A DNA stretch of 64,000 bases from Actinernus sp. WN-2022 (lineage: Eukaryota; Cnidaria; Anthozoa; Actiniaria; Actinernidae). A program made the position numbers and the translations under genes. Under the pieces are notes generated by a model. The model made no database searches and was not told where the DNA came from. It was given only the letters and a program-made list of their open reading frames with translations. The number at the start of each line of letters is the position of its first letter. The stretch's first letter is position 1. Location of the stretch: contig JAOWCC010000577.1 of NCBI GenBank assembly GCA_030867875.1, positions 143,336,344 through 143,400,343 of the forward strand, written 5' to 3'. This document shows, in pieces, positions 1 through 13,100 of the stretch.

Positions 1-2978
1 CATTAACACTGTCTGACAACAAATTATTAAAACATCCAAAATCTCACACCTCAGCATTGCGATCTGACAGATTGACTCTAGCAGGGATTCTGATATTATG
101 CGCTGGTGCAATTTCACACAATCAGTCTCAAATCGCATCCAATTGCATAATTTAGCTAATTTAGCATACCGATAATCAGTGGAAATAAAAAACGTAATTT
201 GAGAGAAATAAAGCAAAAACTCTCCAAGGACCTGTAATATATTAGTATTTTTAAAATGTGATTAAGCTTACATGTATTTACCTTCCAAAACATGATAGCT
301 TAGTAGCTGCACGCTTGCAAACAGTTAAATTTAGCTGCATATCAAATAAGCACATTCTTCGCAATTTTGCACACAAGGGATTGGCACAGACTAGTATTTT
401 TTTAATGAAAATCCAAGATGGCAAAAAACCTTCCTTTCTCTTGCTATTAAAGGAATGAGGATCCTTGAAAATGTTGTTAGTTAATGGCGCAATAAAAGAA
501 GAAGAATTCTGGAGTGATATGTAAAGACTGCAGGTTAAAGTATACAAAAAATTACAAGACATGCTGTACCCATTGCAATTTATTGCAATCCACATAAAAA
601 AAATCGAATTTGCAGATGGATATGATAATCTCTTCTCAGGAAGTTTTGCATCAACTTCAAGTACGAACATTTATGAACTACAACAAAAGACCAATATTAT
701 TCTTGATGTATACTATTTTGTGGTGCAGCTTTAATTGTACATGACGTTTTTCCTTGTAATAAACAATCTTAGTTAGCAGAAGAGGCTTCTGTTTTAATCA
801 GGCTGAAGGTAGGTGTGTGGCTTATAGTACAGTTATACAGTCAGTAGTTATATGTGAACTGCGGCTTGTACGTGATGAAATATGGCAATTACCCTAGCTT
901 TTACTCACAATCAGATGCTTTATAGTCCTTTAAAAATACATATGCCTCATGGACAGCAAAATGTAATTTACACTAGTCTTGTTCAGAAACCTTGTAAAAC
1001 AAGGTTATAAGTTAACTCGGAAAACTCACATAATTTTCTGCATTAATACATGTAGGCAATTCCTGCCACACAATCTGCCCTGAAAATGCTGCACAATTTG
1101 CAATTTCTTTTCACACCCTACCAGAAGCCCTGTCTAAGCATTTTCAGCATCAGGTCAAATTGTGTGCGTTAAATTCAAAAAAACTCCTACAAAGTATATA
1201 TTTTCTGAAAGCTTAATAAACATACATTGTAGAAAACAGCTTAATTTTCCTTATTATTAAATACTCTTTTATTTATTGTGATTTTAATCCAATTTCACCA
1301 TACCTTATACCTGGAGCTCCTGTCCCTCGGGAATTGGACGGAAATCCCCGCTGAAATGATCTTCATAGAGTAGAGATATTGATCTAAAAAAGGGTGTATC
1401 AGTTTTCTGATATCTTATTCCGTTGTGAAAATAATCAACTGCAAAGATCTGGAACACCTTTTTTAGGGGTTGAAGAACGAAACATGAAAGTAAATCAAGA
1501 ACAAAAAAACGCATAAAAAAACTGAGACACCCTTTTTTTGTCAACATATTGATCTAACCATATGCCAATTTTCAATCCAATCTATTAAAATCTAGAGGGA
1601 CAGGAGCTTCGAATACATGCTACAAAACTTGCATTTATAACGCCATGAAAAATGGTTTCAAAGTTTCCTGGCATCCCACTGAGGTTTGTTGACACAATAA
1701 TTAACTTATCTGTCATTAAGAATGTATTTTTTCCAGTATTTGATGTTGAGCAGTAGGTATAGTGAAACACGATGCCATGTTGTTCATGGATTTTGTGTGC
1801 CTCTGTGAAGGACTACGCAGACCACGATAAGTTAGCTCTTCAGTGCAATCAGTATATCACAGTAGACAAGTTCAATTTTAGCGTTAGCATTATTGTCATG
1901 GTATTTCACAGAAATCATGAGTGCACAAAGAAGGCAAAGATGAAGAAAGCGTAAAGAAACAGACCAAACCAGTACAATAACTGTTACGGGAGATCGTGTT
2001 TGGTTTCAGTCGGTTCTTTGTCTTCGGCTATCGAAGGCGAATCTACAGTCGAAACTTTGTGGTGAAGTTTATGGGCACTTCCACTCTTTCAACTTAGATT
2101 AATTGACTTTGCAGAATCTGCAACTTCTGCCCACTGATTATCTTGGTTATAATAATATGAGCCAACCAAGATCGCTTTCCGTCAGCAGCGACTTTCGTTT
2201 CTTCGCGGGAAAAAACAGACATATAAAGCCCTCCCTTATATAGCTCAATTCGTAATTTGAAGCTGCCAAATTACTATTAAACTAGATTTTAGAGATGATT
2301 TCTGTGTGAAACGTAAATGAATATTTGCAACTCAACGGCTTCAAGACAAGCTAGACGAGTGAGCGTGTTTCATGTTTATTTATAAAAGATTCACGTTTTT
2401 TTTGCGGTTCCATGAGAACACTTCACAAGTGTTAATAACCCAATGACAGCCTGCTTTCCCGTCCATATTTCTTTTCGACGTAATTTCTCGTCGAAAATAA
2501 AATGTTTCGAAATTATATTTTCACTAAACTGTAGAATTAACTTAAGTTTGAACATCCTAAAAAATCAATAAGATTTTTTTCACAAAAATTATCGCATAAA
2601 GGGCTCCTGATACCTTAACACTGACAATAATACATGACTATAATTATAACGATAAAAACAACCAGTTAGAGCTTAATGGATGACATACATGTGCAGCTCC
2701 TGCTTAAAGGACGATAAAGTTTGTTGCTGTCACAATATCCACAAGCCACCAATGATAAGGTCATGTTCACAATGTGCTAGACAGGTTTTGTTCCGGCATG
2801 AAAACCATAATGGCTACTGGCCTCCTTGTTTACACATGAAATACTTCTTAATCAGCACGATTTTTGTGCTGGAGCAATGTTGTGCCAATCTGCATGTTTG
2901 GTCTTGAAAATATCTAGCACCGACCAAATACAACCTACCCCTCACACATGTAGAACTTTTTGAAGATAATTTTATTGG
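1..2978. other. Presumed BBS9 intron, no exon identified
   Basis: This stretch lies downstream of BBS9 exon 2 on the minus strand. I found no segment matching the next BBS9 region on either strand. A possible minus-strand exon at about 1314-1385 has a matching splice phase but no similarity to the family, so it was not called. The DNA is AT-rich without a clear repeat structure. Confidence 0.5.
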
Positions 2979-2981
2979 TAA

Positions 2982-3339
2982 GGCCAGATAAAAAAAAATA
3001 CTTGTTTAGCGTCCACCCATTTCAATTTTTCCAGGTAGGGAGGGAGTTTTTTTTTTTTCTATGTGAAGTTTATTTTGTCTTGACTAGACATTATTCACTC
3101 ACCTCGTGTTCATGACCTCGTGTTGTAGAAACAAAATGGCATCGGTTAAAAATTTTAATGCACCGGCGCATATTTTAAGTGGTACATGTAGGGGTCTGGG
3201 TACAAGAATTGGTGTTCGCGGGCGCATTTACACTTTCTAAAGTTTTTTATGACAAATAAAAAATATTAAAAATTAGAGGTCGGGGACATTTCTCAGGTCG
3301 GGCGGGGATGCTAAACAAGCATTTTTTTTTTATCTGGCC
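2982..3339 (+). mobile_element. PIF/Harbinger-like MITE, copy 1
   Basis: The 358-bp element has terminal inverted repeats beginning GGCCAGATAAAAAAAAAT. It is flanked by TAA on both sides (2979-2981 and 3340-3342). GG-starting termini with a 3-bp TWA duplication are typical of PIF/Harbinger elements. A second copy in the opposite orientation lies at 4081-4429. No transposase is present. Confidence 0.85.
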
Positions 3340-3787
3340 TAATTGGCAATACTTCACATAGCAGTTAGGTTTTTGTGCCAACTTGCTCCATGCCTGTTCA
3401 CACAATGGCCATTAGTTTTTTTGTGCTGACACAAAAAACTATCCGATATGGTGTGAATTAACGTATATGGCCTAAAACTAAGCTGACTCCACCTTGGAAT
3501 TGATGAATGGGACAAAACACCTGGCATTTTTGTACTTCCCGTGATAACTCAATAACCCAGTTTCAAGGTCAGACACAGTTGTACAAATCACACCTATTGT
3601 TTAGCATCTCCGTGCCCGTGAAATAAACAAAGGATTCATTAACAACTGTGCATAATCCTGAGACTGCGTTACAGAGTCATCTTTGGCCATCATTATATTG
3701 AATCATGTATTAACTCTTTGTAAACATGTAACACAAAGTTTGATCTTCTTAACCATTTAAACAAATTTAAGATTCCTTTATACTTAC

Positions 3788-6174
3788 GAGATGAATCTGC
3801 CAGCTTCAACCTGTAAAATTGGCTGCTGCAGTTGAATTTCCAACATGAGATCTTCAGGTTTAAATTTTGGAGGTTTGGGGAAGTAAATCCTAAGGATTCC
3901 ATGATAGCTTCCAACGATTATTTTATCTATAAAATAAAATAAATGTTTTAAAGTAGCCTGAAATGCAGACACCTCTTCAGCTTATTCCAGAGGGGATTGA
4001 AACAATTTACAATGAGCAGATGAGGCAGCTGTATTTCAGGCTAATTTGAAAGTACAAATTTGCACATCTTGCAAGAATTAGGCCAGATAAAAAAAAATGC
4101 TTGTTTAGCATCCCCGCCCGACCTGAGAAATGTCCCCGACCTCTATTTTTTTTTGTGTCATAAAAAAACTTTAAAAAGTGAAATGCGCCCGCGAACACCA
4201 ATTCTTGTACCCAGACCCCTACATGTAGCACTTAAAATATGCGCCGGCGCATTAAATATTTTAACATCAACTGCATTTTTTTACTACAACACGAGGTCAT
4301 GAACACGAGGTGAGTGAATAATGTCTAGTCAAGACAAAATAAACTTCACATAGAAAAAAAAAAACTCCCTCCCTACCTGGAAAAATTGAAATGGGTGGAC
4401 GCTAAACAAGTAATTTTTTTTATCTGGCCTTATTTGGCATTTTTATCTGATTCGATATGTCAGAAATTTCAGTCGAAGTCGAAAAGATTGTGATGTTTAT
4501 TTTAAATTTTACAACAACTGCCCAATTTCTTATTTTCTGATTCATTGTCTGATTGCCACATGACCACAGTAGATATGTGATCACTCACATAAGATTGTGT
4601 ATGTGTTACCACATTTTTCTGGTCAGAATTTAGAACTTCATCAAAAGTCACTTTTGCTGTTCTTGCATGAACCCATTCAATTGTGACCATGCAACGATGC
4701 AAAACAATAAAATAAGAGGGTACGTATACACCATATATGGTAAACTAGAGCAGATTTTGTATGTGGCACAATTAAACTACGGGCATGTCCGTAACCTTAC
4801 CATAACCATACTCTAACTAGTTACTGTACTGTAAAAAAAAAAAAAGTACATTGTATGGTAATGTTATGTTTTATATTTATAGTATGTGAAGCAAATGAAA
4901 GGTATACATAGATTATGTTTCAGGTGATTCCTGCTTAGTTTTACTTTACTTTTAATAGATGCTTTTGGATGCATTATTAGCAGAGCTCCCACGCAGGCAG
5001 AATGAGCAGAGCACCATAGATGGATGACGAGAGCAAAAATTGGCTGACGTACGGTTTCCCTCGCCCCAGAACCTGGTGCACAGCAAACGATGTGCCTGAA
5101 AAAGTGGTGGCCCGAATCAAAACCTTGGCCAGAGCTAGTGATTTCTTCTTCTTTTTTCATTATCTTCTTTTTTCTTCTAAACCTTTTGCACTGATTTCCC
5201 TTAATTCCACCAAGTATGTTCGTGTTTTTATCTTTGTTTTCTTTATATATAATTCATTATTTTTTTCGGGTCGTTACCTTAGCTCAGATTATTGGGAGCT
5301 TCACTTTTAGGCTTGCCTACATACATGTGTTAATACAGACCAAGATGCAATTTGGAGCAAAAATGGATTTCTTTAGCCTGTGAATACAGCAATCTTGCAT
5401 AAGGAGCCACAATCAATATGCATCCCACAAGCGAGACGTCTGCGATTCGAAGCCAAAAATTATATACTGGTGATGTTATGGGCCAGGATCTGGTCATGTT
5501 ATTTGATTGGCTTGTATATGATAATTAGGCATACTAGCCAATCAAATGACAAAACCGGATTCTAGCCGCATAACGTTCTCTCTATGGACGCGTTTTGGCT
5601 CCTGATGCTTCTACTTCCTTAATGTTTATTATGTACAACGTACCAAGCCGTTTTTCATTAAAACTCTTTCATTTTATAACAATGATCGTGAGGCTTCTGC
5701 ATTTAATGTATGACACTTTTAAAACAACATTAATGTTATAATATGTGGCCTTGACAACAGCAACAAGGAAATATATTCAGAATCAGAGGTATCGAAGCAA
5801 ACAAATCGGATTTTCACCTTCACAGAAGTCAAGTTACAGTTAATGACGAGGCTATTTTAGGGATATACTACCATAAATATCGTAACCATGAAGTATTAAC
5901 TATTAAGTATAAAGCTAAATAGTTTCAGAAAATAAAACCAAAACAGAATCGCGACAAAAGCGCGGTACTTCAACGGCCATGAGAGATATATCCGTGTTTT
6001 TTTTTTTCCAAGTTCGTTTCAGAGTTTTACGCCAAATGAAGCACGCAAAGCAGGTTTCTTACCTAAGGGAGTAGAGTTATTATCTATATTTGCTAGACAT
6101 AGGCATCCAGAATCGAACTCTTCGCCGCTGCCACAGTAAGTAGCCCACCAATCTCGGGCTTTGAACAGCGACAT
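3788..6174 (-). CDS. BBS9: BBS9 (PTHB1), BBSome subunit, first two coding exons; gene runs off the left edge
   Basis: BBS9 is a beta-propeller subunit of the BBSome, the coat complex that moves membrane proteins in and out of cilia. Exon 1 (6174 down to 6063) encodes MSLFKARDWWATYCGSG followed by EEFDSGCLCLANID, very close to the start of animal BBS9. It ends one base into a codon at a GTAAGA donor. Exon 2 (3926 down to 3788) restores the phase and reads DKIIVGSYHGILRIYFPKP, then EDLMLEIQLQQPILQVEAGR, the first propeller blade of the family. It ends two bases into a codon at GTAAGT. The rest of the protein (family length about 890 residues) should lie left of the window; I could not find the next exon in 1-3787. 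The start codon faces ZNHIT3 across 343 bp. The identification is strong because both exons align with the known N-terminus and the splice phases agree. Confidence 0.93.
4081..4429 (-). mobile_element. PIF/Harbinger-like MITE, copy 2, inverted
   Basis: This is the reverse-complement relative of the element at 2982-3339, with the same GGCCAGATAA termini. It has its own TTA duplication (4078-4080 and 4430-4432). The pair sits either side of BBS9 exon 2, in opposite orientation. Confidence 0.85.
5374..5615 (+). mobile_element. Degenerate MITE related to 61339-61642
   Basis: It starts TAGCCTGTGAATACAGC. Internally it carries the same inverted pair as the 61.3 kb copy, around CCAGGATCTGGTCA and a central CCAATCAAATGAC. 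The ends have drifted, so the borders are approximate. It lies in BBS9 intron 1. Confidence 0.55.
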
Positions 6175-6517
6175 CTTGGATTCACATTTTCTGGCGCCGT
6201 TCCGTCAAACAAAGTCACGTGGACCATACGAGTGATTATCGATCTGCTATGGAATCAGAAAGCGAATTAAACGTAGATCTCCATTTCTTCTTCCCCTTTT
6301 TCTACATCCTAACACCTATTTATTCTCCCTTTTTGCTGGTAATTTTTATTTTTATCACTTTTTTTCATACAACGATAAGCGATAATAAAAATAAATACTG
6401 TTATAGGTTATTCTGCCCCAGGCCCCAGCTGATGTGACGCGGTCTTAACAAACCAACATGGCGGACCGAGACTAAGATACAAGTGACAGGAGTGCATGCT
6501 AACATTGTTGATTTTAT
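6175..6517. promoter_or_regulatory. Divergent promoter between BBS9 and ZNHIT3
   Basis: This is the whole gap between the BBS9 start codon (minus strand) and the ZNHIT3 start codon (plus strand). It contains CACGTG (an E-box) near 6212, TGACGC near 6435, and AACATGGCGG near 6455, which resembles a YY1 site and is common at animal housekeeping promoters. No TATA box was evident at the expected distances. I did not find a convincing RFX X-box, which would be expected for a cilium gene. Shared regulation of the two genes is an inference from geometry. Confidence 0.6.
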
Positions 6518-9500
6518 ATGTTCGCTATGAGGAAAGAAGACGAAAAGAAGGTTTGCATGGTTTGTGAAGAGGCTCCTTCAAAGTACAGATGTCCATCTTG
6601 CAGCTTAAAATAGTGAGTTCTTTGTTATTTTAGTTGTTCTGTTAAAGCTACTGAAAACTCGTGCACGTGTTCATGATCAGTGACTAGATCTAGAGCACCT
6701 TACCGTAACCGTACCGTAACCGTACTGTAACCGTGCTGTACCGTATTTCTGTAATTTGATTGGATCAGCAGGACAAAAACAACAGGAAACCATTTCAATG
6801 CCATGGCATGGCGATTTCGTATGAGTGGGACAAACTACACTCTACAGACTGACTACAGCACGGTTAGGTCTAGTCGCATTTGGTGTGTACCGGCTGTGTA
6901 TTATAGAGCAGATTTCGTATGAGTGGGACAAACTACAGCATGGTTACCGTAAGTCATGCCGTTGACGTTAAAATGATTTCTCATTACTCGGGCTGCCTGT
7001 GGCAGCGCCGAGTCTTAAAATGCAAGTGGTTATTTTTTTTTTTAATCCATGTCAGACGGCTTCTGCGCATGCGTTAAAGGTCAAATTCCAACCAATCAGA
7101 TTGCACTGTGCTGGTCACGCAAACAAAGGTTAGATTTCCTCAGGCGCGCTCAGATAAGAAAGCTCAAAGCTCTCAGACGAGGCGAGACAAGGAGATATCA
7201 ATTTCAAATAGTCATTGTCAGAAATCTATTCCATCGTCGGTGGGCAATTATGCAATACAACCTAAATGTGGGTCAGGTCCATGTTTTACGACAGAATAAC
7301 CAGAGTCTTTCTACTGGATTCGGAGAGCTCGAGACATTATACAAGTCTGCTAATATGGGGAAAACTGAAACAAAAAATGAACTTTGACGGCAGAAACCCT
7401 CATATTTGAGCCAAGCGGAATATTTACATGATCCGCTAAGATTTTTATAAATCTAATTAGTTAAGCAGATGTACGCAGTGTATGCCAACTGAAATGCTGT
7501 GCTCGTTTTGTGGTTACGGCTCAGTGGAGCAACTATACGAACAAGAAGCATGAACTGCCAGCAAAGAGAGAGGAATTGATCGGAGACGTTAAATTAATTT
7601 CATCTTCAAATTATCTCATGTGGCCCGAGTGAAAGGCCAGATGGGCTCTTTTCTACTTTCAACACACAGTCGCTAAACTGTACGAAATCTCCAAGAATAA
7701 ATCCCTAATGTCCAAACTAACGGGAAAAACTGAAAGAGGAAATCCTTGTGAGAAATCGACGTACATATGAAGCTATATAAGTTATCATCGACTATATGGG
7801 AGTCAAACATCGAGCTGCTATGAAACCGCTTGTGACAGTTTGTTTACGCACTTTCATGACAAACGAACGTTTCTACTTTCGACACAACGGTCGCTAAACT
7901 GTACGAAATCTCCAAGGATATATCCCTAATGTCCAAACTAAAGGGAAAAACTGAAAGAGGAAATCATTGTGACCAATCGACATAGAGAAAAGCGATAATA
8001 ATGAACACGGTATTAGTTTCACCGACATTTGTGGCGTAACTGAACTCGCACTACAGCATAGCTTGAAATACTGTACGAAAACTCAAGAAATCTTCCATAG
8101 AATGTTCTATTTTTTTTACAGCTGAGAACTGTATTATTAAACATAAGAAATAAAACAATGGTGCCATTTGAAGAATTATATCATGTCAAAAGTGCAAACG
8201 AAGAAATATATATCTACGGACGCGAGCAGCTCGATCGTTTCACTTTGGTCAAACTCGGACTGTTTACGACTGGAACCTGCAGTTTTATCGGACCTGCAGA
8301 CTAAATTGTAAACGTGTGGCCGTGTTCAGGCTAGTAAATCTAGCTAGCTAGCTAACCACAGGAGGTAGCGAGCTTCTTTAGTCTGAACAGTTTTTCTGCT
8401 CTGGTGATTAGCTAGCTAGTGGTCGGTGGAATACTTTGAAGTTCCAAGCTACCTAGCGGGTAGCTTGAATAGAATCTAGCGCGCTAAAAGCCCATCGATG
8501 ACAGATTTTAGTTATTTTAAGGTTTTGAAATGTACACAAATGTCAAGTCAGTGTTATCATCCGATCTAGCCGACTTCTAGCTCTCGCTACGACCACGTTC
8601 ACTACTCGCTCCAAGGTAATTTCTCTTACCACGACAACTACCGGGTGTATTGTACGTCAATTGAGCCATCATGGATAACGAGGATCGCCAAACACCAGTC
8701 AGTAGCAGTTTTTCGCACAGTTGTAATATTTTGGTTGAAAGTTCAATTGAGCACTTTGGCGGTCAATTATTTGCGATTACGAAACACTTGCGCCAAGGGC
8801 AGTTATATTTCTATCTTTTAGAGGTCTTTAGAGATAGAAACAAACCAGAAGAGGGAAAAACAAAAAGTAAAACCTACTAAGTTCTAGGTCTGAACAGTAC
8901 TAATTTATTAACTAGCTGCGAGTTGCTGACAGATATCTCAAGACTCTAGCTAGCTGCACGATAGTAGTCTGAACATACATACACACATGAATAAGTAGTG
9001 TTTTCAATAAAAGATCAACTACTTTAATTTACATACGAGAAAACAAAAATATGAAATTACATTGTACATACATGTATATATATACTAGGGGAGCAGAGAA
9101 TGAAAGTCACCGCGCTACCGGCCACTCCTAAAGACTGCTAATAATTCTTCCCTTTGTTATTACTAAGAGATTCAAATGAAAGTGTATTTCATCTTCAATC
9201 TCATATGGCCCGAGTGAAAGCCCAGATGGGCTCTTGTTGTTTATGTCCTGCTGATCCAATCAAACAGAGTTAAAATATATACCACACGGTTACATGCAGC
9301 ACGGTACGTGATGGGCACGCCGTAGTTTGTCCACAAAATCTGCTCTAGGACCTCTAGGTCTATATAGACATATCAATGCAAGAAATGCTGAAATGAAACC
9401 ATATGCTTAAAATTAAATGATAATTATGATTAACAAAAGTACAGACGAGTATACATCATAATTATTTAAGCCCTTATAAGCCTGTAAGTAATATATACAG

Positions 9501-10089
9501 AATGAGTCGCCATGCTGGTTTTGCCATGCTTTTGGGGATTTACAAACTCAAGAAGCTTTATATATTATATGTCTCTATCATTCCAAGCCCGCCCATGCCC
9601 CCCCCCCCCCCCCCCCCCAGGCATTTGTGGGGATTTTGTCAGTTTGGAATCAGAACGTTGCAAATGCCCCACCGTGGGGCTAGCTAAGCTATGCAAATGC
9701 CCCACCCCGGGGCAAGTATAGCGAACGCGCCAAATTTCTTCACCGTTTCAAAAGCCACATTTCACCACTTTTCTTTATTAAAGTAATGCAGTACTCACCT
9801 TCAAACACTTTCGTAAGTGCCCCCAAATCCCACACTCACTAGCCAGTTCCCAACAACCACACACTTCACCCCGAAACTGGGAAATTCCTAACGTCATGTT
9901 CACGGATGACTTTTCCGTCGCCATGTTGATCGATGAAGCAAGCACGTGTTGATCAGTTGAGCAAAACAAATACAGGGCTGGGGTGGGATAATGTTTTGAC
10001 AAATGCCTCGGGGCCCGGGCTGTTGCAAAACAAATGCCCACCCCAGGGACAGATAGGTTGTCAAATGCCCCATCTTGCGCCCAGGGGGT

Positions 10090-10124
<35 letters not shown>

Positions 10125-13100
10125 TGGGCGGGCTTGGAATTGATAGAGACATTAATCTTGGTGACAACATACACTTTTTTTAAATATAATATGTTAACGA
10201 TAACTTACATGTAGAAGTAGAAATTAAGAGTTGATAGGTTCAGATTAAAGCTGCAAGGTGATCAAGTCAGAACCACTAGTAGAGCTGAAAGGGAGAGTTT
10301 GTAGCTCCCATACAACACAGACACAAATTCTGGCCATCCCTTCATGTAGGACGACACAAATTGCTACCAAATTGTATTGTATTGTATTCTATTGTGTTGC
10401 GTTCTATTGTTGTATTGAATTGTATCGTATTCTATTGTATTTTTGGTAAAAATTTGTGTTGTATTGCCCAAATTCTGTATATGGTTTATCAAACATCTAG
10501 ATGTAGAGTCATGTTTTCAGTACTTTTGGCAATACAACTTATTTTGGCCAAGAAAATTGAAGCAAAAGTTTATGTAAATCAGGACGAAAACTACATCAGA
10601 TTTACAGATCACTTATCGCTCAGTGATTTCCTTTGTTTTTGCTTTAATGATGTAAGCCCCAATCCACTGGGGCAAATTAATTAAAGAATCTAAACCTCTG
10701 TGAATCTCCTACTTTGCCCCATGTGCATGGGTGGGGGTTTCCAGTGACAAGTGCATAATGACAGAATTAAATACCCCAACTGCAGGAAAACGTTGTATAT
10801 TACTTATGATATATAAATTAAATTAGTCATTTGCCATCTTCATTTGTCTTAAATGTGTTCTGCTAAATAAATCAAAAAATTTGGCAAACAGGTCAGCAAT
10901 ATCTAGGATGATTATACAAAACTATAGCTTTGATAATAAATTATTACAAAATAGAATAACTGCTTGTAAAAACGCATGTGGTTGCCTACATTTTGGCCCC
11001 ATGTACTTTCAAAACCTCTCTTGAAAGAAGATTGGTACAACTTACAATTCAGTGTACAACAATTTCTACTGACTGACATGGACTCTGTTCACATCGGCCT
11101 ACCATACTAAATATGACAAAATAATATTCATACCATCGAAGAGAGCTCCATCAGCCATGGAAAGAAGGCAGATATTTGTTTTGCTGTAGAGAGATCATCT
11201 TTCAAAATAAAATGTGAACAGAAATATTGCTAATTAAATTTGGACTGTTCAATGGCAGTCAATAATCAGCTGACAATATAATATAATATAAACCATTTCT
11301 GGGAGGTCACTATAATTATACAACACGAAGTCCAAAGTCAGAGTAAACCCATCTTGACATTTAGCAACATGTGCTACTTTCATACATGTACGAGTTTGTT
11401 AATTATTATTGATGGCAAAAATCCCACTTTGTCCTAGATTTAGTAAGGACAATACCTATTTAACTTTCCCATCCCCCCCTCCAGTCTGTAATTTGTAACC
11501 ATCCCCATAACCTCAGTGATTAAAAGTTAACACCTTCACTATTTAGTGCAATTCATGTATTTTATGTTTTTTATCTATCATTACTTGATTATGGTTCCTT
11601 CATTCATGTGCACATGATATTTATAACTAAAGACAACTTTTAAAGAGGGATTTTGAAAGTTATATAAAACTTTAGTTTAATTTTACAGTGATGTTTATTG
11701 TGTATCTTTTATTGTATTGCAGCTGCTCTGTTGCATGTTTCAAGTCACATAAAGGTTTGTAGACTAATACTAGCTTGACTATAATAGAGGTATACTAACT
11801 CACAAAACTCCCACCCACCTCAAATAATCACAGTAATAATTATTGATCTCCCTTAAACCCCTGCCAAAAAAAGTAGACGTACTCAGCATCAAAATTGTTC
11901 TGAAAGATGGATTCTACATGACATATATATATGTATCAATACATGTAAGCATCTTTTCTATCCTTGTTAGCATGTATTTTTCAGCTCAATTTTGCTAAAT
12001 AAAAAAATAATTTTGATGTTTTAGAAGACATATGTGAGAGAGAAACAAATAGGAGAAAGGAAGATGAAGAAGAAGAAAGAAGGTTTAACAGTGCACAGAC
12101 TTCAAAAGAAGGTGAAATATGAACTAATCCTGAATATTTGGGTGGGATACATGCCACTGGGCCCTTGAAACCATTACAATAAAATGAAATAAATGTACCA
12201 ATGACAGTCTGAGACTAAATGTGGTAAAATGATATATCCCTTCTGTGTTCTCTAAATTATTAATACCCTGCTGTTGTACCTTATTGGTACAATTCAACTC
12301 CACAGTCTGTAACAGAAGTTTCATTTGTAATAGTTTGTGCATGGGTGTGGAACAGCGAGCCTATATCAGTCATGTTTCTTAGAGAATAATCAGTGAGTTC
12401 ACTTCTGGGTATAAATTTGGAACAAAGAATGCTTTGTATTGTTTTGTTGAGAAACTAAAAGCACCATATCAATAACGTAGACAGTCTGGCTATGAACATA
12501 ACAATTTTGTTTTCACTGCTTACCCTTTTCTTAGTTAAGACAGGTGATACTTTAGAATATAGTATAAAATATAATACCAGATCATTGATACATACATGTA
12601 TCTATATACATGTACATGTGTATTAAATATATTCTGCTGTAGTACTTTTTGTATCAAGAATAATTTATTGCATTAATAGTCTAAAATAATAAAGAATAAG
12701 TGACAGCTTCAAAGACATATAATTTATTAATTGTACAATGATGTATTTACATATATGTACCTCATATTAACCAATGGAGTGTGAAGGCCATACCAATTGT
12801 AATGCACCAAGTTTTTTTCCCTTTCTTATGGTCCAAGCATGAAGCATGTGGGCCATAAAAAAAGGGGGGGGGGGGAACGAGGATCTGTAACTTATGGTAC
12901 AGACCAAGCAAACAAGGTTAATAATATGTTTATTATTATAATATGGCTTCATTTTCTTTGAGACTGGAAGTGGGCAGATTTTAGGTCTGTATACAGGCAC
13001 ACCGCGGCAAAACGTTACGCGCATGCGTATTTGCTATTTCTTGTCGGCGCGCGGCTGCCCCCAGTTTCCCGCGAAAACTGAAATGAAACAACAGGCACAT

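Noticed and set aside
1314..1385. Possible BBS9 exon 3 (minus): acceptor TTTTTTAG, donor GTATAAG, phase compatible with exon 2
   Set aside because: The peptide (ISLLYEDHFSGDFRPIPEGQ) does not resemble the conserved BBS9 sequence expected after exon 2, and a phase match occurs by chance one time in three.
2680..2907. 75-codon Cys-rich frame (MTYMCSSCLKDDKVCCCHN), zinc-finger-like
   Set aside because: No conserved zinc-finger spacing, no splice signals that extend it, and it lies inside the presumed BBS9 intron.
8671..8880. 69-codon plus-strand frame starting MDNEDRQTPVSSSFSH with a good start context
   Set aside because: No recognised domain, no splice support, and it lies inside a dispersed repeat in ZNHIT3 intron 1.
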